Below, in pieces: positions 47,162 through 56,364 of a stretch of 64,000 nucleotides of DNA. Below the pieces are notes generated by a model. The model ran no database searches. It was not told the DNA's origin and saw nothing but the letters and a program-made list of their open reading frames with translations. Location: IMG/VR virus record IMGVR_UViG_3300032087_002150, positions 62,001 through 126,000 of that record. One strand, 5' to 3'. The translations under genes were made by a program, and so were the position numbers. This DNA is from a virus. Every line of letters starts with the position of its first letter. Position 1 is the first letter of the stretch.

Positions 47162-47920
47162 TTATCCTACAAAGAAGTCTGGCGGCACTTCCTGTTCGAG
47201 ACGCATTCTTTCTCGAATCTTTTCCTGTTCTTCTCTGCCCTCTTCGATATAGCGAGCGCCACTAATGGTGACGCCGCCAGGAAGTTGCATACCTTCAAAC
47301 TTTGACATATTTTGACCCCACTGCTCTTTGATAAGGGCAGTGGTATAGTCCTTAATGAACATATCATTGTAGATATTGGTATGCGTTGTTGGATCAACGG
47401 TTTGATAAACTTCAAGAGCAATATATTTTCCAGCACTCAAGGTGCCGTCTTCAATATCGCTGTGCATATATAAACGATTTTGCCGACGTGCAAAAGTAAT
47501 TAAAGGTAGACCATTGACTTTCATATCAATCAACTCCATGTACTGACGAACTTGGTCATAGTACGACAGACCGCCATAACCAACATCAGACATTTGATGA
47601 AAGTCGCTCATGGCAAATTGGTAGTTGAATGAAAAGAAATTAGAACTGTTAATGACCGAAGCACTAACAGGGAACATTTTAGTTACATACAATATATTTG
47701 TAGGTAGAGTAATATATTTGTTTGTAATGTCGTCAGATGTTAACTGATGTTCGTAATAGACGCGCATAGTTGCGTCGTGATGAAACTCTTGATACAACTG
47801 AATGGCATCATCAATCTTATCTTCGATTTGATCTTCATCGACGTTGACTTCAACAACTGGTTCACCCAGTCTACGAAGGCAAAATTCGATCAGGTCAGCG
47901 CGAGATGAAACTACCGCCAT
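47162..47920 (-). CDS. 13: neck protein (T4 gp13)
   Basis: 252 residues (T4 gp13 is 309). FCLRRLGEPVVEVNVDEDQIEDKIDDAIQLYQEFH is the hallmark N-terminus. GVTISGARYIEEGREEQEKIRERM lies near the C-terminus. It forms the neck ring with gp14. Confidence 0.93.
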   Translation of the reverse strand: MAVVSSRADLIEFCLRRLGEPVVEVNVDEDQIEDKIDDAIQLYQEFHHDATMRVYYEHQLTSDDITNKYITLPTNILYVTKMFPVSASVINSSNFFSFNYQFAMSDFHQMSDVGYGGLSYYDQVRQYMELIDMKVNGLPLITFARRQNRLYMHSDIEDGTLSAGKYIALEVYQTVDPTTHTNIYNDMFIKDYTTALIKEQWGQNMSKFEGMQLPGGVTISGARYIEEGREEQEKIRERMRLEQEVPPDFFVG

Positions 47921-47921
47921 G

Positions 47922-48695
47922 TTATGCTCCGTTCAGCAATGTACCAGCAGAGTCGTAAATTCCGATACCATTAAAACCATCAACTTGATCTGCGTTGAGG
48001 TTTGTTACTTTAGTTGTTGATGCAACAGTAAAAGGTGCTGTTCCTGTTGTGTTACTGAAGTTAACAGTTGCACCAGCAGCAGCAGTAAGTGTAGTTCCGT
48101 TATCGAACGTCAGCGTACCAGTAGTGTAGTTATCGGTAGCACCGCTGCTAAGGAACAATGGGGCATTTGAATCAATTTGACCTTGAACCTTTGCCGAATC
48201 GTACGACTCAACAGTAGCAAAGGAAAGTACACCAGATCCATTCGTAGTTATAAACTGATTAATTGCGCCATCAGAAACAGGATAAGTCAATCCGTTTAAT
48301 ACCGCACCACCAGATGCTGTTAAAGTATTAGTAAAAGTTTTAGCACCAGAAACAGATTGCGTACCAGTTAGTGTAACAGCAGCAGAATCAATCTGACCTA
48401 GAACTTTCGCGGAATCATATGATTCTACAGTTGCAAAAGAAAGTGTGCCTGAACCGTTTGTGGTTATAAACTGATTGATAGCACCATCAACAGTAGGATA
48501 GGTCAGACCATTTAAGACAGCACCGTTGGATGCAGTCAAAGTATTAGAGAACGTCTTAGCACCGCTAATCGTTTGACTAGTGCCGAGAGTTACATAATTG
48601 TTTGTAACATCTGAATTTAATGCCTGAAAGTTGGAGTCTAACTCTGTGAAGGTTAGTGCAGATCCTTTTACGTTTCTTAGAGTGAGTTCGGCCAT
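47922..48695 (-). CDS. fibre-like virion protein with two tandem repeats
   Basis: 257 residues. The N-terminus AELTLRNVKGSALTFTELDSNF is typical of phage fibre and neck-whisker-type proteins. Two about 53-residue repeats follow, each with ...GAVLNGLTYP..DGAINQF and GSGxLSFATVESYDSAKV. The C-terminus IYDSAGTLLNGA closely matches the end of the protein at 59598-60752 (VYDRNGTLLNA). It lies 1 nt from gp13, as neck-associated fibres do. The exact role is unknown. Confidence 0.7.
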   Translation of the reverse strand: MAELTLRNVKGSALTFTELDSNFQALNSDVTNNYVTLGTSQTISGAKTFSNTLTASNGAVLNGLTYPTVDGAINQFITTNGSGTLSFATVESYDSAKVLGQIDSAAVTLTGTQSVSGAKTFTNTLTASGGAVLNGLTYPVSDGAINQFITTNGSGVLSFATVESYDSAKVQGQIDSNAPLFLSSGATDNYTTGTLTFDNGTTLTAAAGATVNFSNTTGTAPFTVASTTKVTNLNADQVDGFNGIGIYDSAGTLLNGA

Positions 48696-48719
48696 ACCAT
48701 TATTTCCTCAGGCAAGTTG

Positions 48720-48739
48720 AGGGGGAGGATACTCCCCCT
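48720..48739 (-). terminator. hairpin after the 126-aa virion protein gene
   Basis: AGGGGGAG-GATA-CTCCCCCT, a strong inverted repeat with little T-run on the minus strand. A second stem (ACGAATCA/TGATTCGT, 48755-48775) lies just upstream. Probably a terminator or RNA-stability element. Confidence 0.5.
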
Positions 48740-48781
48740 TGATCTTTATTCATCACGAATCAACAACTGATTCGTTTTAAA

Positions 48782-49162
48782 TCAGTTTGGCGCTTCGTAA
48801 GTCAGTGAAGAAATACTGATAGTATCGCCAGCACCGATAGAGGTAGATGACAAGATAATGTCGCCACCGCCACCAGTAGCAGTAACTGAACCAGTGAAGC
48901 AAGAATCACCAGCGCCAGAGAATACAGTAAACTTAGTTACAGTACCTGCTTTACAGTTAGTGTCGTCTGTGATTGCAGCAGCAGTAGCAATACCGTTAGC
49001 AGCAGCACCGAAAGCAGTTGCGCTAAAAGCAAGTGAAGCAACTACTGAGTCGTTCTGACCACCATTCTGGAACTTAATAGAACCAGCACCGCCAGCGTCA
49101 ATCAGGTCAACAACATAATCCGCAATACCGTTGCGAACATCAGTTGGGTGAGTAACAGCCAT
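48782..49162 (-). CDS. putative virion protein, 126 aa
   Basis: Ala/Gly/Ser/Thr-rich with two Cys and no charged runs: AVTHPTDVRNGIADYVVDLIDAGGAG..., ending ISSLTYEAPN. This composition is common in phage decoration and structural proteins with beta folds. GGAG precedes ATG 49162 and two hairpins follow it. Late, well-translated features suggest a virion component; not assigned. Confidence 0.6.
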   Translation of the reverse strand: MAVTHPTDVRNGIADYVVDLIDAGGAGSIKFQNGGQNDSVVASLAFSATAFGAAANGIATAAAITDDTNCKAGTVTKFTVFSGAGDSCFTGSVTATGGGGDIILSSTSIGAGDTISISSLTYEAPN

Positions 49163-49183
49163 TTTAATCTCCTTTAGGATTTA

Positions 49184-49348
49184 TTACTTTTGTTTTTCAT
49201 CCCGCTCTTTGCCGTCGGCGACAAGTTTAGCGAGTTGCTCTTTCGAGACTTTTGCGGTCACTTTCACCTCTTCACGAGTGCCATCCTTTCGGATAACTGT
49301 GGCGGTGCCCGTCAACTTTCCAAGACTTGATTTAGTCTTAATACCCAT
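49184..49348 (-). CDS. small charged protein, 54 aa
   Basis: Read in the gap between two virion genes. ATG 49348; the product begins MGIKTKSSLGKLTGTATVIR and continues with alternating charged residues to KERDEKQK. A short beta-hairpin plus helix is likely. SD is weak (GAGGA about 9 nt upstream). No family recognised. It lies between virion genes and is probably transcribed with them. Confidence 0.6.
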   Translation of the reverse strand: MGIKTKSSLGKLTGTATVIRKDGTREEVKVTAKVSKEQLAKLVADGKERDEKQK

Positions 49349-49375
49349 TATTTATAATCCTCAATGATTTAAAAA

Positions 49376-49732
49376 TTATTTAGTTACGCTCTTAGAGACA
49401 ATTATTTTACCTTCTAAGATTCGTTCAACATACGGATTACCTGATGCTGAATCCGTATATTCAATCTCCACGTCATAAACATACCTCCTCCTGGTCAAGG
49501 AGTCGGTTTGTGTGTTAGTGAGGATTATATCAATAATCCCGTCACTAGCAGGGGAAATAACTCTAGCGTCAAATGAAACTGCTTCTGAGGAGTCTGCCCC
49601 ATAACTACGATTAATCTTTCCTCTAACAGTGGTATTCGCTAAATCCCTGTAAGATGCATCTGCGTCAAGAAGTCTCAAACGCCATCTAGCGTCTGCTCCT
49701 TGATCTACATATAAATCTTCATACAATGCCAT
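49376..49732 (-). CDS. virion-associated protein, 118 aa
   Basis: Begins MALYEDLYVDQGADARWRLRLLDADASY and continues with beta-strand-like segments (VRGKINRSYG, GIIDIILTNTQTDSLTRRRYVYDVEI). The layout resembles short N-terminal domains of phage baseplate or receptor-binding upper proteins, and similar proteins accompany marine T4-like structural clusters. A TATAAATA motif lies 33 nt upstream. Function not assigned. Confidence 0.6.
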   Translation of the reverse strand: MALYEDLYVDQGADARWRLRLLDADASYRDLANTTVRGKINRSYGADSSEAVSFDARVISPASDGIIDIILTNTQTDSLTRRRYVYDVEIEYTDSASGNPYVERILEGKIIVSKSVTK

Positions 49733-49764
49733 CTGTTATATCCAAGTATCTTTTTTAACTATTC

Positions 49765-49772
49765 TATTTATA
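49765..49772 (-). promoter_or_regulatory. late promoter motif TATAAATA
   Basis: It overlaps the stop codon of the 1229-aa repeat protein (GTA TAA ATA), 33 nt before the 118-aa gene. Confidence 0.65.
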
Positions 49773-52700
49773 CTTCAATCTGACCAAGTGGTCGTCTGAT
49801 AGTAATTGTCGACAATGCAGGTTTATATATTCTAAATGCTTTAACCAGCGGAATCGCCTCAGTCAACTCTGTACGTTGGGCAACACCCTCTACTGAAGAT
49901 ACACCAACCTCATCAGCGGTTAGATCTGCTTCTATCGAGAATACAGTTCGTTTAGTTACAGCATTAACTACTGAAGGTTGAGCATCTAAACCTGCAACGC
50001 CATTACTATCTGGCACACCTGTTGCTACAACCACTATTCTCTCAGCAACACCAGATGCTGAAGATGATCCTGCTTCTACAGATAGTCCACCTTGGTCATC
50101 AACTTCTCGATCACCAACACCAGCAACTCCGGAGGCACCAACTTCAGCAGCAGTTAGAGCACCGTCTACTATGACAACTACTCTTTCAGCAACTCCAACT
50201 ACTGTTACATCTTGAACAACAGCAGCGCCAGAACCAACTACGGTTCTTTCAGATACACCAGCAACAGTCGAAGATTGAGCAGCAGGAGTTGCGTCAGTGT
50301 CAACAACGGCACGTTCTGCCACACCAGTAACATCAGATGCATCCGCTACCACCAAAGCAGCGTATTCTGTTACAACTTCACGTTCGCCGTTACCAGTTAC
50401 AGAAGAAACACCAACTTCAGCAGCAGTTAGATCGCCGTCTACTATTACGACAGTTCTTTCTGCTACGCCAGATACAGTTGCTTCTTGCGCCTTTGGCGTT
50501 CCTGACGAATTGGCAACAATTTCTGGTACAACTTCTACCTGTGAATCGCTAGGTTGTAGTGAACCAGTTGCTGTTATAACACGTTCCGCTACACCAGCGA
50601 CAACGTTGTTAACAGTAGGTCTTAGGGCATGCGTAGCAAGGTTATCATCAATCTCACGTTCAGCAACGCCTGCGACTCCCGAAGCACCAACTTCCGAAGC
50701 ACTTAGATCGCCATCTACAATAACAATAGTTCTCTCTGATACGCCAGAAACGGTAGAGGATTGAGCAGAAGAAGTTGCATCAATATCGTTTATAGTTCTA
50801 ATACCAGATCCATTAACTGCTGCATCTTGTGTAGTTAAGGAAACTGCTGATCTAATCTCACGCTCTGCTACACCAGCAACAACGTTGTTGAGCGTAGGTC
50901 TTAGAGCATGGGTAACGCCATCGTCTTCAATCTCGCGTTCTGCTACACCAGCGACACCGGAAGCACCAACTTCAGCAGCAGTTAGATCTGTTTCAACAGA
51001 TACGACAGTTCTTTCTGCTACGCCAGATACAACAGCATCCTGCGCCTGTATAGCACCTGTTGAGTTAGAAGTTATTTCTGTAACAGCAGTTACAACTGGC
51101 GCATCGGTGGTAAGAGTAACTGCTGACCTAATCTCACGCTCGGCAACACCAGAAACATCGGAAGGATCGTCAACTATTAGCGCAGATTGCTCGGTGATTA
51201 TTTCGCGCTCACCATTACCAGCAACTACTGAAACACCGATTTCATCAGCGGTTAGATCTGCTTCAACAGATATAACAGTACGTTCGGATGTACCTACAAC
51301 AACAGAAGATTGAGCAGCAGGAGTAGCATCAACATCATTGATTGTACGTTCTGCTGTTCCTGCTACAGAAGAAGAATCAACAGCGAGTGCTTGTACAACG
51401 TTGTTAGTTTCAATCTCGCGTTCTGCTACACCAGCAACACCAGAAGATCCTATCTCTGAAGCAGTTAATGCTCCGTCAACGACAGTGATTTCTCTTTCTG
51501 CTGTGCCAACAACAGTTACATTTTGAGCAGATAAGGTCGCGCCTGATCGTATTTCTCTTTCCGCGACTCCCGATACTATTGCGTCCTGAGATGCTACTTG
51601 CGGTGGTATCGGATCTCTTACAGTTCTTTCAGATACACCACCAACCGTCGAAGACTGGGCAGTAAGAGCGGTGTCAACATCAACTATAGTCCTTTCCGCA
51701 ACACCAGTTTCAATACTAGAAGATTGAGCAGCAAGCGCAGTGCTGACGTCTACAATGATGCGCTCAGCGGCACCAACAACAGCAGAAGGATCATCTATCG
51801 CAAGCGCACTTACCTGAGTAACAACGTTTCGTTCAGCGTTACCTGTGGTTGCCGCTACTCCAACTTCAGCAGCAGTTAAATCAGTGTCAACTCCAACTAT
51901 GGTGCGCTCAGCGACTCCAGTTTCTATAGTTGAAGAATCAGCAGCAAGAACAGTATCTACATCAACAATGCTGCGCTCAGCAAAACCACCTGTACCACTA
52001 CCACTCGTTTGTAGAGAAGAACTTAAGACTGATGGTCCTTTAGTTGCGGTGATATTTGTAATGTTATTTTCTGTTGGTTTTAGTGCTATTGCTCCAGCAA
52101 CTATAGTACGCTCAGCAACGCCAGCAACTACATTGTTTTCTGATGGTTGTAAGGCAGCGGAAGTTACTCGTCCAATATTTGCTGTTACTGTAACTTGAGA
52201 AGGAGTATCTACTTCTGCTGCTGAGACAACAGTTACAATAGAACGTTCGCCATCACCAGCAACATCAGTAATAACTGATTCGTCATCGTGTAAAGAACCA
52301 GATCCAGTGATTTCACGTTCAGATACACCAGCAACAACAGAAGATTGAGCAGTAGGAGTTCCCGATCCAACTATGGTTCTTTCCGATACACCAGAAACAG
52401 TAACATCTTGAGAAGCAGGTGTGGCATCTACATCTGCGATGATACGCTCTGCGACACCAGAGGCACTAGATGGATCTGCGTTTACATCACCATCAACTTG
52501 CCCATGTACTTCAAGTTCAATAACACGCTCGGCAACACCAAAGACTAAGTTATTTGAAGTTGGTTGCGGAGCACCAGAACCTGTAATAACCCTCTCGGCG
52601 GCACTAGCAACGGTGCTACTTTGTGCTTGTATCGCAGCACTCTCAGATACAATAGTTCTTTCTGCTACGCCAGATACAGTAACGTCTTGAGCAGATATCG

Positions 52701-53457
52701 TAGGTGATGTTACAAACCCTTGATTACCTGATCCAGAAACAGAAGATGATTCCGCTGTTACTGTAATGCCACCTTGATCATCGATGATTCTTTCAGCAAC
52801 GCCAGCAACTACATTGTTAGCAGTAGGTTGTAACGTGCCTTGAGCAGTACGAGAAGCACGTGCTTCTCCAGATACATTATTATTAGTGATAGGTTGAAGT
52901 GCCGCTGATCCAACTTGTGTTATTTCGCGTTCGGCGGCACCATCTACTGCTACATTTTGAGCAGATACAGCACCTGATGCATTTCTAGTTGCTGTAGCGG
53001 AACCAGAAACAGTAGAATTTTGTGCTTGCGGGGAACCACTACCATTACTTGTGATTACAGTGGTTCCAGAAACAGAAGATTCTTGAGCAGCAGGAGTAGC
53101 ATCAGTATCTACTACACTACGTTCGGCAATACCTGCGACGTCTGATGCGTCAGATACAACGAGGGCAGCGACCTCAGAGACAACTTCACGTTCACCATTA
53201 CCAGTTACGGAAGAAACACCAATCTCATCAGCAGTTAAATCTGCTTCGATTGTTGTTACAGTTCTCTTGGTAGTACCTGAGACGGAAGAATCTTGTGATT
53301 GGGCAGCGCCAGATCCAGTAATCTTGCGCTCGGCAACTCCAGAGACTGTTGCGTCTTGCGCTGTTAGTTCAACGACGAGTCTATGCTCGCCGCCAACATA
53401 TCCAGAATCATGATACGTATCGTCTACGTATGGGATAAACTGTGCTGATGATGCCAA
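49768..53457 (-). CDS. giant VSGVAER-repeat virion protein, 1229 aa
   Basis: After about 30 N-terminal residues (SAQFIPYVDDTYHDSGYVGG) the protein is made of dozens of short units, roughly 17-25 residues each, with core (V)SGVAER(T/E)I and neighbouring AQSSTV, AEVGASGVAG or QPTxNNVVAG. It ends with a non-repeat tail (FRIYKPALSTITIRRPLGQIEV). No Cys. The regular beta-like pattern suggests a long fibrous shaft, or a tape-like spacer. A CTAAATAG motif and GGTAACACC leader precede ATG 53457. Repeat DNA is diverged, so the array is old and under protein-level selection. Confidence 0.75.
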   Translation of the reverse strand: MASSAQFIPYVDDTYHDSGYVGGEHRLVVELTAQDATVSGVAERKITGSGAAQSQDSSVSGTTKRTVTTIEADLTADEIGVSSVTGNGEREVVSEVAALVVSDASDVAGIAERSVVDTDATPAAQESSVSGTTVITSNGSGSPQAQNSTVSGSATATRNASGAVSAQNVAVDGAAEREITQVGSAALQPITNNNVSGEARASRTAQGTLQPTANNVVAGVAERIIDDQGGITVTAESSSVSGSGNQGFVTSPTISAQDVTVSGVAERTIVSESAAIQAQSSTVASAAERVITGSGAPQPTSNNLVFGVAERVIELEVHGQVDGDVNADPSSASGVAERIIADVDATPASQDVTVSGVSERTIVGSGTPTAQSSVVAGVSEREITGSGSLHDDESVITDVAGDGERSIVTVVSAAEVDTPSQVTVTANIGRVTSAALQPSENNVVAGVAERTIVAGAIALKPTENNITNITATKGPSVLSSSLQTSGSGTGGFAERSIVDVDTVLAADSSTIETGVAERTIVGVDTDLTAAEVGVAATTGNAERNVVTQVSALAIDDPSAVVGAAERIIVDVSTALAAQSSSIETGVAERTIVDVDTALTAQSSTVGGVSERTVRDPIPPQVASQDAIVSGVAEREIRSGATLSAQNVTVVGTAEREITVVDGALTASEIGSSGVAGVAEREIETNNVVQALAVDSSSVAGTAERTINDVDATPAAQSSVVVGTSERTVISVEADLTADEIGVSVVAGNGEREIITEQSALIVDDPSDVSGVAEREIRSAVTLTTDAPVVTAVTEITSNSTGAIQAQDAVVSGVAERTVVSVETDLTAAEVGASGVAGVAEREIEDDGVTHALRPTLNNVVAGVAEREIRSAVSLTTQDAAVNGSGIRTINDIDATSSAQSSTVSGVSERTIVIVDGDLSASEVGASGVAGVAEREIDDNLATHALRPTVNNVVAGVAERVITATGSLQPSDSQVEVVPEIVANSSGTPKAQEATVSGVAERTVVIVDGDLTAAEVGVSSVTGNGEREVVTEYAALVVADASDVTGVAERAVVDTDATPAAQSSTVAGVSERTVVGSGAAVVQDVTVVGVAERVVVIVDGALTAAEVGASGVAGVGDREVDDQGGLSVEAGSSSASGVAERIVVVATGVPDSNGVAGLDAQPSVVNAVTKRTVFSIEADLTADEVGVSSVEGVAQRTELTEAIPLVKAFRIYKPALSTITIRRPLGQIEV
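49780..53390 (-). repeat. coding tandem repeats (VSGVAER units)
   Basis: Imperfect 50-75 bp coding units recur through the gene; the GTTGCTGA(A/G)CG-type core on the minus strand codes VAER. Spacing varies, and units fall into several subtypes such as ADLTADEIGVS and AAQSSTVSG. Confidence 0.7.
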
Positions 53458-53494
53458 GGTGTTACCTTTTTATAGTTATAAATCAGTACAACTA

Positions 53495-53502
53495 CTATTT
53501 AG
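53495..53502 (-). promoter_or_regulatory. late-type promoter motif CTAAATAG
   Basis: It overlaps the stop codon of the oxygenase-like gene (GCC TAA ATAG), 38 nt before the 1229-aa repeat protein. Confidence 0.5.
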
Positions 53503-54170
53503 GCAGTTTCTATTTCCTCAATCACGTTTTCGGCCATTGCTTTTCCTCGTTCATCACCATTAAAGACGAATGCTATAGTAGTTCTGAGGCAATTGGTCTT
53601 AGCAGCATGATATAAAAGTCTATCAGGTTCTTCATATGTTCCATAATATCCATACTTACACTGCCAACCCTTCACGTCAGGGATTACTACATGTTCTTTG
53701 GTTTTGGGATCAATATGTTCCCATTGCCCGTCACCGCTTTCAGACCAAGTAAAGATAATATTAAATCCTGGTGCGTTGGCGTTGTTATGCCAACCAATAT
53801 AACCTTTTGGGGGGTAAACCATAGAAAGTGCTTTACGGTGAGCACCAAGATAAATGCAAACATCATCAACAAGTTGTTCACCCTTTCCCGCGAGTTCTAC
53901 TTGTTTGTCGATATCGGCGTATCGAAAGTGTTCCGCTCTCAGTTCAAATCCCATCGATGATTCTGGGTATCCAAAATGTTCTCTACCTTTGTAGATTATT
54001 TGTTTGCGGTAATCGTCTCCAGTGTACCAGTCAGCATCATCATCTTTGTTGTAGTTGCTGACTTTTGCAATGTCAATCGTTTGTACTAAATCAGAATATT
54101 CGTTTAACAGATCTAAGAATTCTTCATTGCGAATAATCGCAGTGTTCATCGGTTCAGCATAAAAATCCAT
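53499..54170 (-). CDS. 2OG-Fe(II) oxygenase-like protein
   Basis: 223 residues from ATG 54170 (MDFYAEPMNTAI). KGYIGWHNNANAPGFNIIFTWSESGDGQ looks like the first metal-binding turn of a double-stranded beta-helix, but with H-x-N in place of H-x-D. DRLLYHAAKTNCLRTTIAFVF would hold the distal His and the 2OG-binding Arg. Similar proteins are frequent in marine T4-like structural regions. It might hydroxylate the adjacent repeat proteins; this is inference. The missing Asp leaves catalysis uncertain. Confidence 0.6.
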   Translation of the reverse strand: MDFYAEPMNTAIIRNEEFLDLLNEYSDLVQTIDIAKVSNYNKDDDADWYTGDDYRKQIIYKGREHFGYPESSMGFELRAEHFRYADIDKQVELAGKGEQLVDDVCIYLGAHRKALSMVYPPKGYIGWHNNANAPGFNIIFTWSESGDGQWEHIDPKTKEHVVIPDVKGWQCKYGYYGTYEEPDRLLYHAAKTNCLRTTIAFVFNGDERGKAMAENVIEEIETA

Positions 54171-54174
54171 AATA

Positions 54175-56310
54175 TTAATCAACTCTCACATATAGCGTAT
54201 AAGTTTCAATCGTCTCCGGAGTATTAGTTAGTGTCGCACCAGTGTATTGCCCAGTGTATTGAGCAGTATAGTTTCCAGTGAAGTTCGCAGTATAAGTTCT
54301 TGATCCAGCAAATCCTCGTATGCCCAAAAATGTTCCTGGTGTGAGGTAGTTAGAGCTTGCATAGTTTCTAGATCCACCAAAGGATCTGGTACCACCAAAT
54401 GTTCGAATACCTGTGAAGTTAGCATTCGCAAAACCAGCAAAGGTGCCAGGGACTGGACTGGTGAAAGTACCAGATCTCGCACCAGAATAGTTTGCGGGAG
54501 TTACACCTAGGAAAGCAGCATTTGATGCAAAGTTTCCTGCCCTCACTCCAGAATAGTTTGCTGGTGTTACTCCGAGGAAGTTATTATTGCTCGCAAAACT
54601 TCCTGGTCTCACACCAGTATAGTTCGCTGGAGTGGTTCCCAAGAAGTTAAAGTTCGCGGCGAAGTATGCGTTTCTTGTGCCGAGATAAGATGATGTTCTA
54701 CTGCCAAGATAGTTTCTTACCCCAAGATACCCACGAGGACCGACATAGTTTCTGGTGCCAGCAAACTGCCAAGTTCTCGATCCAGCGAATAATCGCCAAC
54801 CGTTAAAGTTCTTCGGTCCTTGGAACCAGCGCAATCCAGTAAAGGGGAGTGGTTCAAAAGGTTGGAAACGAGTGAATACCCTTGCCCCTTGATAACCGCC
54901 AACACCCAAGAACGACTGATAAACGCCAAAGTTTGCTGGCATTGGACCATTGAAGTTTGCAGATCCACCAAATGTTTGTTGCGCTCCTTCGAAGTAAACG
55001 GATCTCGCAAAGTTTGCAGGGGTGGTGACAGAGAAATAAGCACTTCTTGGACCCAAGAAACTTCTTGGTCCAACATAATATGTTGGCGTAACACCTCCAA
55101 ATGCAGCAGATCTCGTACCAGCAAAACTTCTGGGTCCAACGTAATATGTTGGAGTTGTTCCTAGGAAGTTTGCTGCTCTTGTACCAGCAAAACTTCTTGG
55201 TCCAGTATAGTTTGCTGGGGTGGTGCCAAGGAAGTTAAATGCACGGTTTCCTACATAAGAACCTGTTCTTACACCAGCATAGTTTGCTGGTCTCGTTCCC
55301 GCAAAAACTGCTGGAGAAGTAAAATTGGCAGGACTTGTATAGTTACCAGCATAGTTTCTCGAACCACCAAATGCTCGCACTCCAGTAAAATTGGCAGGAG
55401 AAGTATAAGTGGCAGCGTAGTTCCTAGTACCAGAATATTGAACATTAGAATATCCAGTGTACTGACCTGCGTATTGTTGGTCCGCAGTAGTATAACGAGT
55501 GTCTACAGCTGTACCACGTGCTTCCCAAGTTCCTGTTCTCGTAGGTGCGCCCTGTGCCGATGAGCGTAGTTCGTATGTACCGACTTCTCCATGCCTAAAA
55601 TATTTTCCTGCTATCTGTCCAAAGGTAAGCGACATCTCTGAATCAGTCATCGCTTCTAAACCACCATCATATGACGCTAGAGGATAGGAACCATACTGTG
55701 TTCGTTTGACGTGCATCGCATTACATTTAGCAGGAGCAGTAATAGTCTGTCTCTGCCAAATACTATACTGAGTTACATTGCCATCTGTAGTTGTATCAGT
55801 AAAAACATTAGAAAGAGTGGCAGACCAGTCTCCGCTCGGAGCAGAGGCAGCAAGTCTTTGCGATCCAGGATATTCATTTGACTGTATAATTGACATGAGC
55901 GATTGCCCGATGCCATCCATAGCATCAGAATCCATATCAAATATGTTACCGTCCGACTCATAAACAGGACGACGAAACAATCCCGTACTCTGGTCGTCCA
56001 GTTTTACTGCTCCGGAAGCACTATCACCCTTTAATTGATAGAGAGTAGTTGTGGTCGATCCAATAGAAAGTGAAGATCCTGGGTGTGTTCCTACTGCTTC
56101 GTTATAGAAAGTGTCAGTGTATGAACCAATGGCAGAATCTCTATGCGCGATTGTAATAGATGATTTAATAGCAGTGGGACCAAGAGTCCCTCTTTCAGCA
56201 AAGCGCAATCCCGCCTGATACGCGAGATAGTTCTCATTGGTAGAAGTCGCCCTTTGCAAATTGCCAGACGCATCTTTTTGAATAATTGGTAATTTGTAAG
56301 GTTTCGCCAT
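54175..56310 (-). CDS. tail fibre-like protein with FxGTxxANYTGxR repeats
   Basis: 711 residues. N-terminal domain about 1-210 (KPYKLPIIQKDASGNLQ; DSAIGSYTDTFYN), then ELRSSAQGAPTRTGTWEARGTAVDT (about 240-265). Then about 430 residues of short Gly/Arg/aromatic repeats such as FLGTTPANYTGVR and SFAGTR, ending in a Y/T/Q-rich tail and ETYTLYVRVD. It is paralogous to 57628-59580 at both ends and in the ELRSSAQGAPT block. A likely long virion fibre. The late promoter TATAAATA is 33 nt upstream. Confidence 0.75.
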   Translation of the reverse strand: MAKPYKLPIIQKDASGNLQRATSTNENYLAYQAGLRFAERGTLGPTAIKSSITIAHRDSAIGSYTDTFYNEAVGTHPGSSLSIGSTTTTLYQLKGDSASGAVKLDDQSTGLFRRPVYESDGNIFDMDSDAMDGIGQSLMSIIQSNEYPGSQRLAASAPSGDWSATLSNVFTDTTTDGNVTQYSIWQRQTITAPAKCNAMHVKRTQYGSYPLASYDGGLEAMTDSEMSLTFGQIAGKYFRHGEVGTYELRSSAQGAPTRTGTWEARGTAVDTRYTTADQQYAGQYTGYSNVQYSGTRNYAATYTSPANFTGVRAFGGSRNYAGNYTSPANFTSPAVFAGTRPANYAGVRTGSYVGNRAFNFLGTTPANYTGPRSFAGTRAANFLGTTPTYYVGPRSFAGTRSAAFGGVTPTYYVGPRSFLGPRSAYFSVTTPANFARSVYFEGAQQTFGGSANFNGPMPANFGVYQSFLGVGGYQGARVFTRFQPFEPLPFTGLRWFQGPKNFNGWRLFAGSRTWQFAGTRNYVGPRGYLGVRNYLGSRTSSYLGTRNAYFAANFNFLGTTPANYTGVRPGSFASNNNFLGVTPANYSGVRAGNFASNAAFLGVTPANYSGARSGTFTSPVPGTFAGFANANFTGIRTFGGTRSFGGSRNYASSNYLTPGTFLGIRGFAGSRTYTANFTGNYTAQYTGQYTGATLTNTPETIETYTLYVRVD

Positions 56311-56342
56311 GACTATCTGCTATGCCGATGAATTTATTAATC

Positions 56343-56350
56343 TATTTATA
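56343..56350 (-). promoter_or_regulatory. late promoter motif TATAAATA
   Basis: Intergenic TATAAATA 33 nt before the 711-aa fibre-like gene and 15 nt after the glycosyltransferase gene. Confidence 0.7.
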
Positions 56351-56364
56351 CGTTTAGCAACTGC

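Noticed and set aside
49780-53390. Possible CRISPR-like array
   Set aside because: The short repeats are in frame, diverged at DNA level and encode VSGVAER units; there are no identical repeats with unique spacers.
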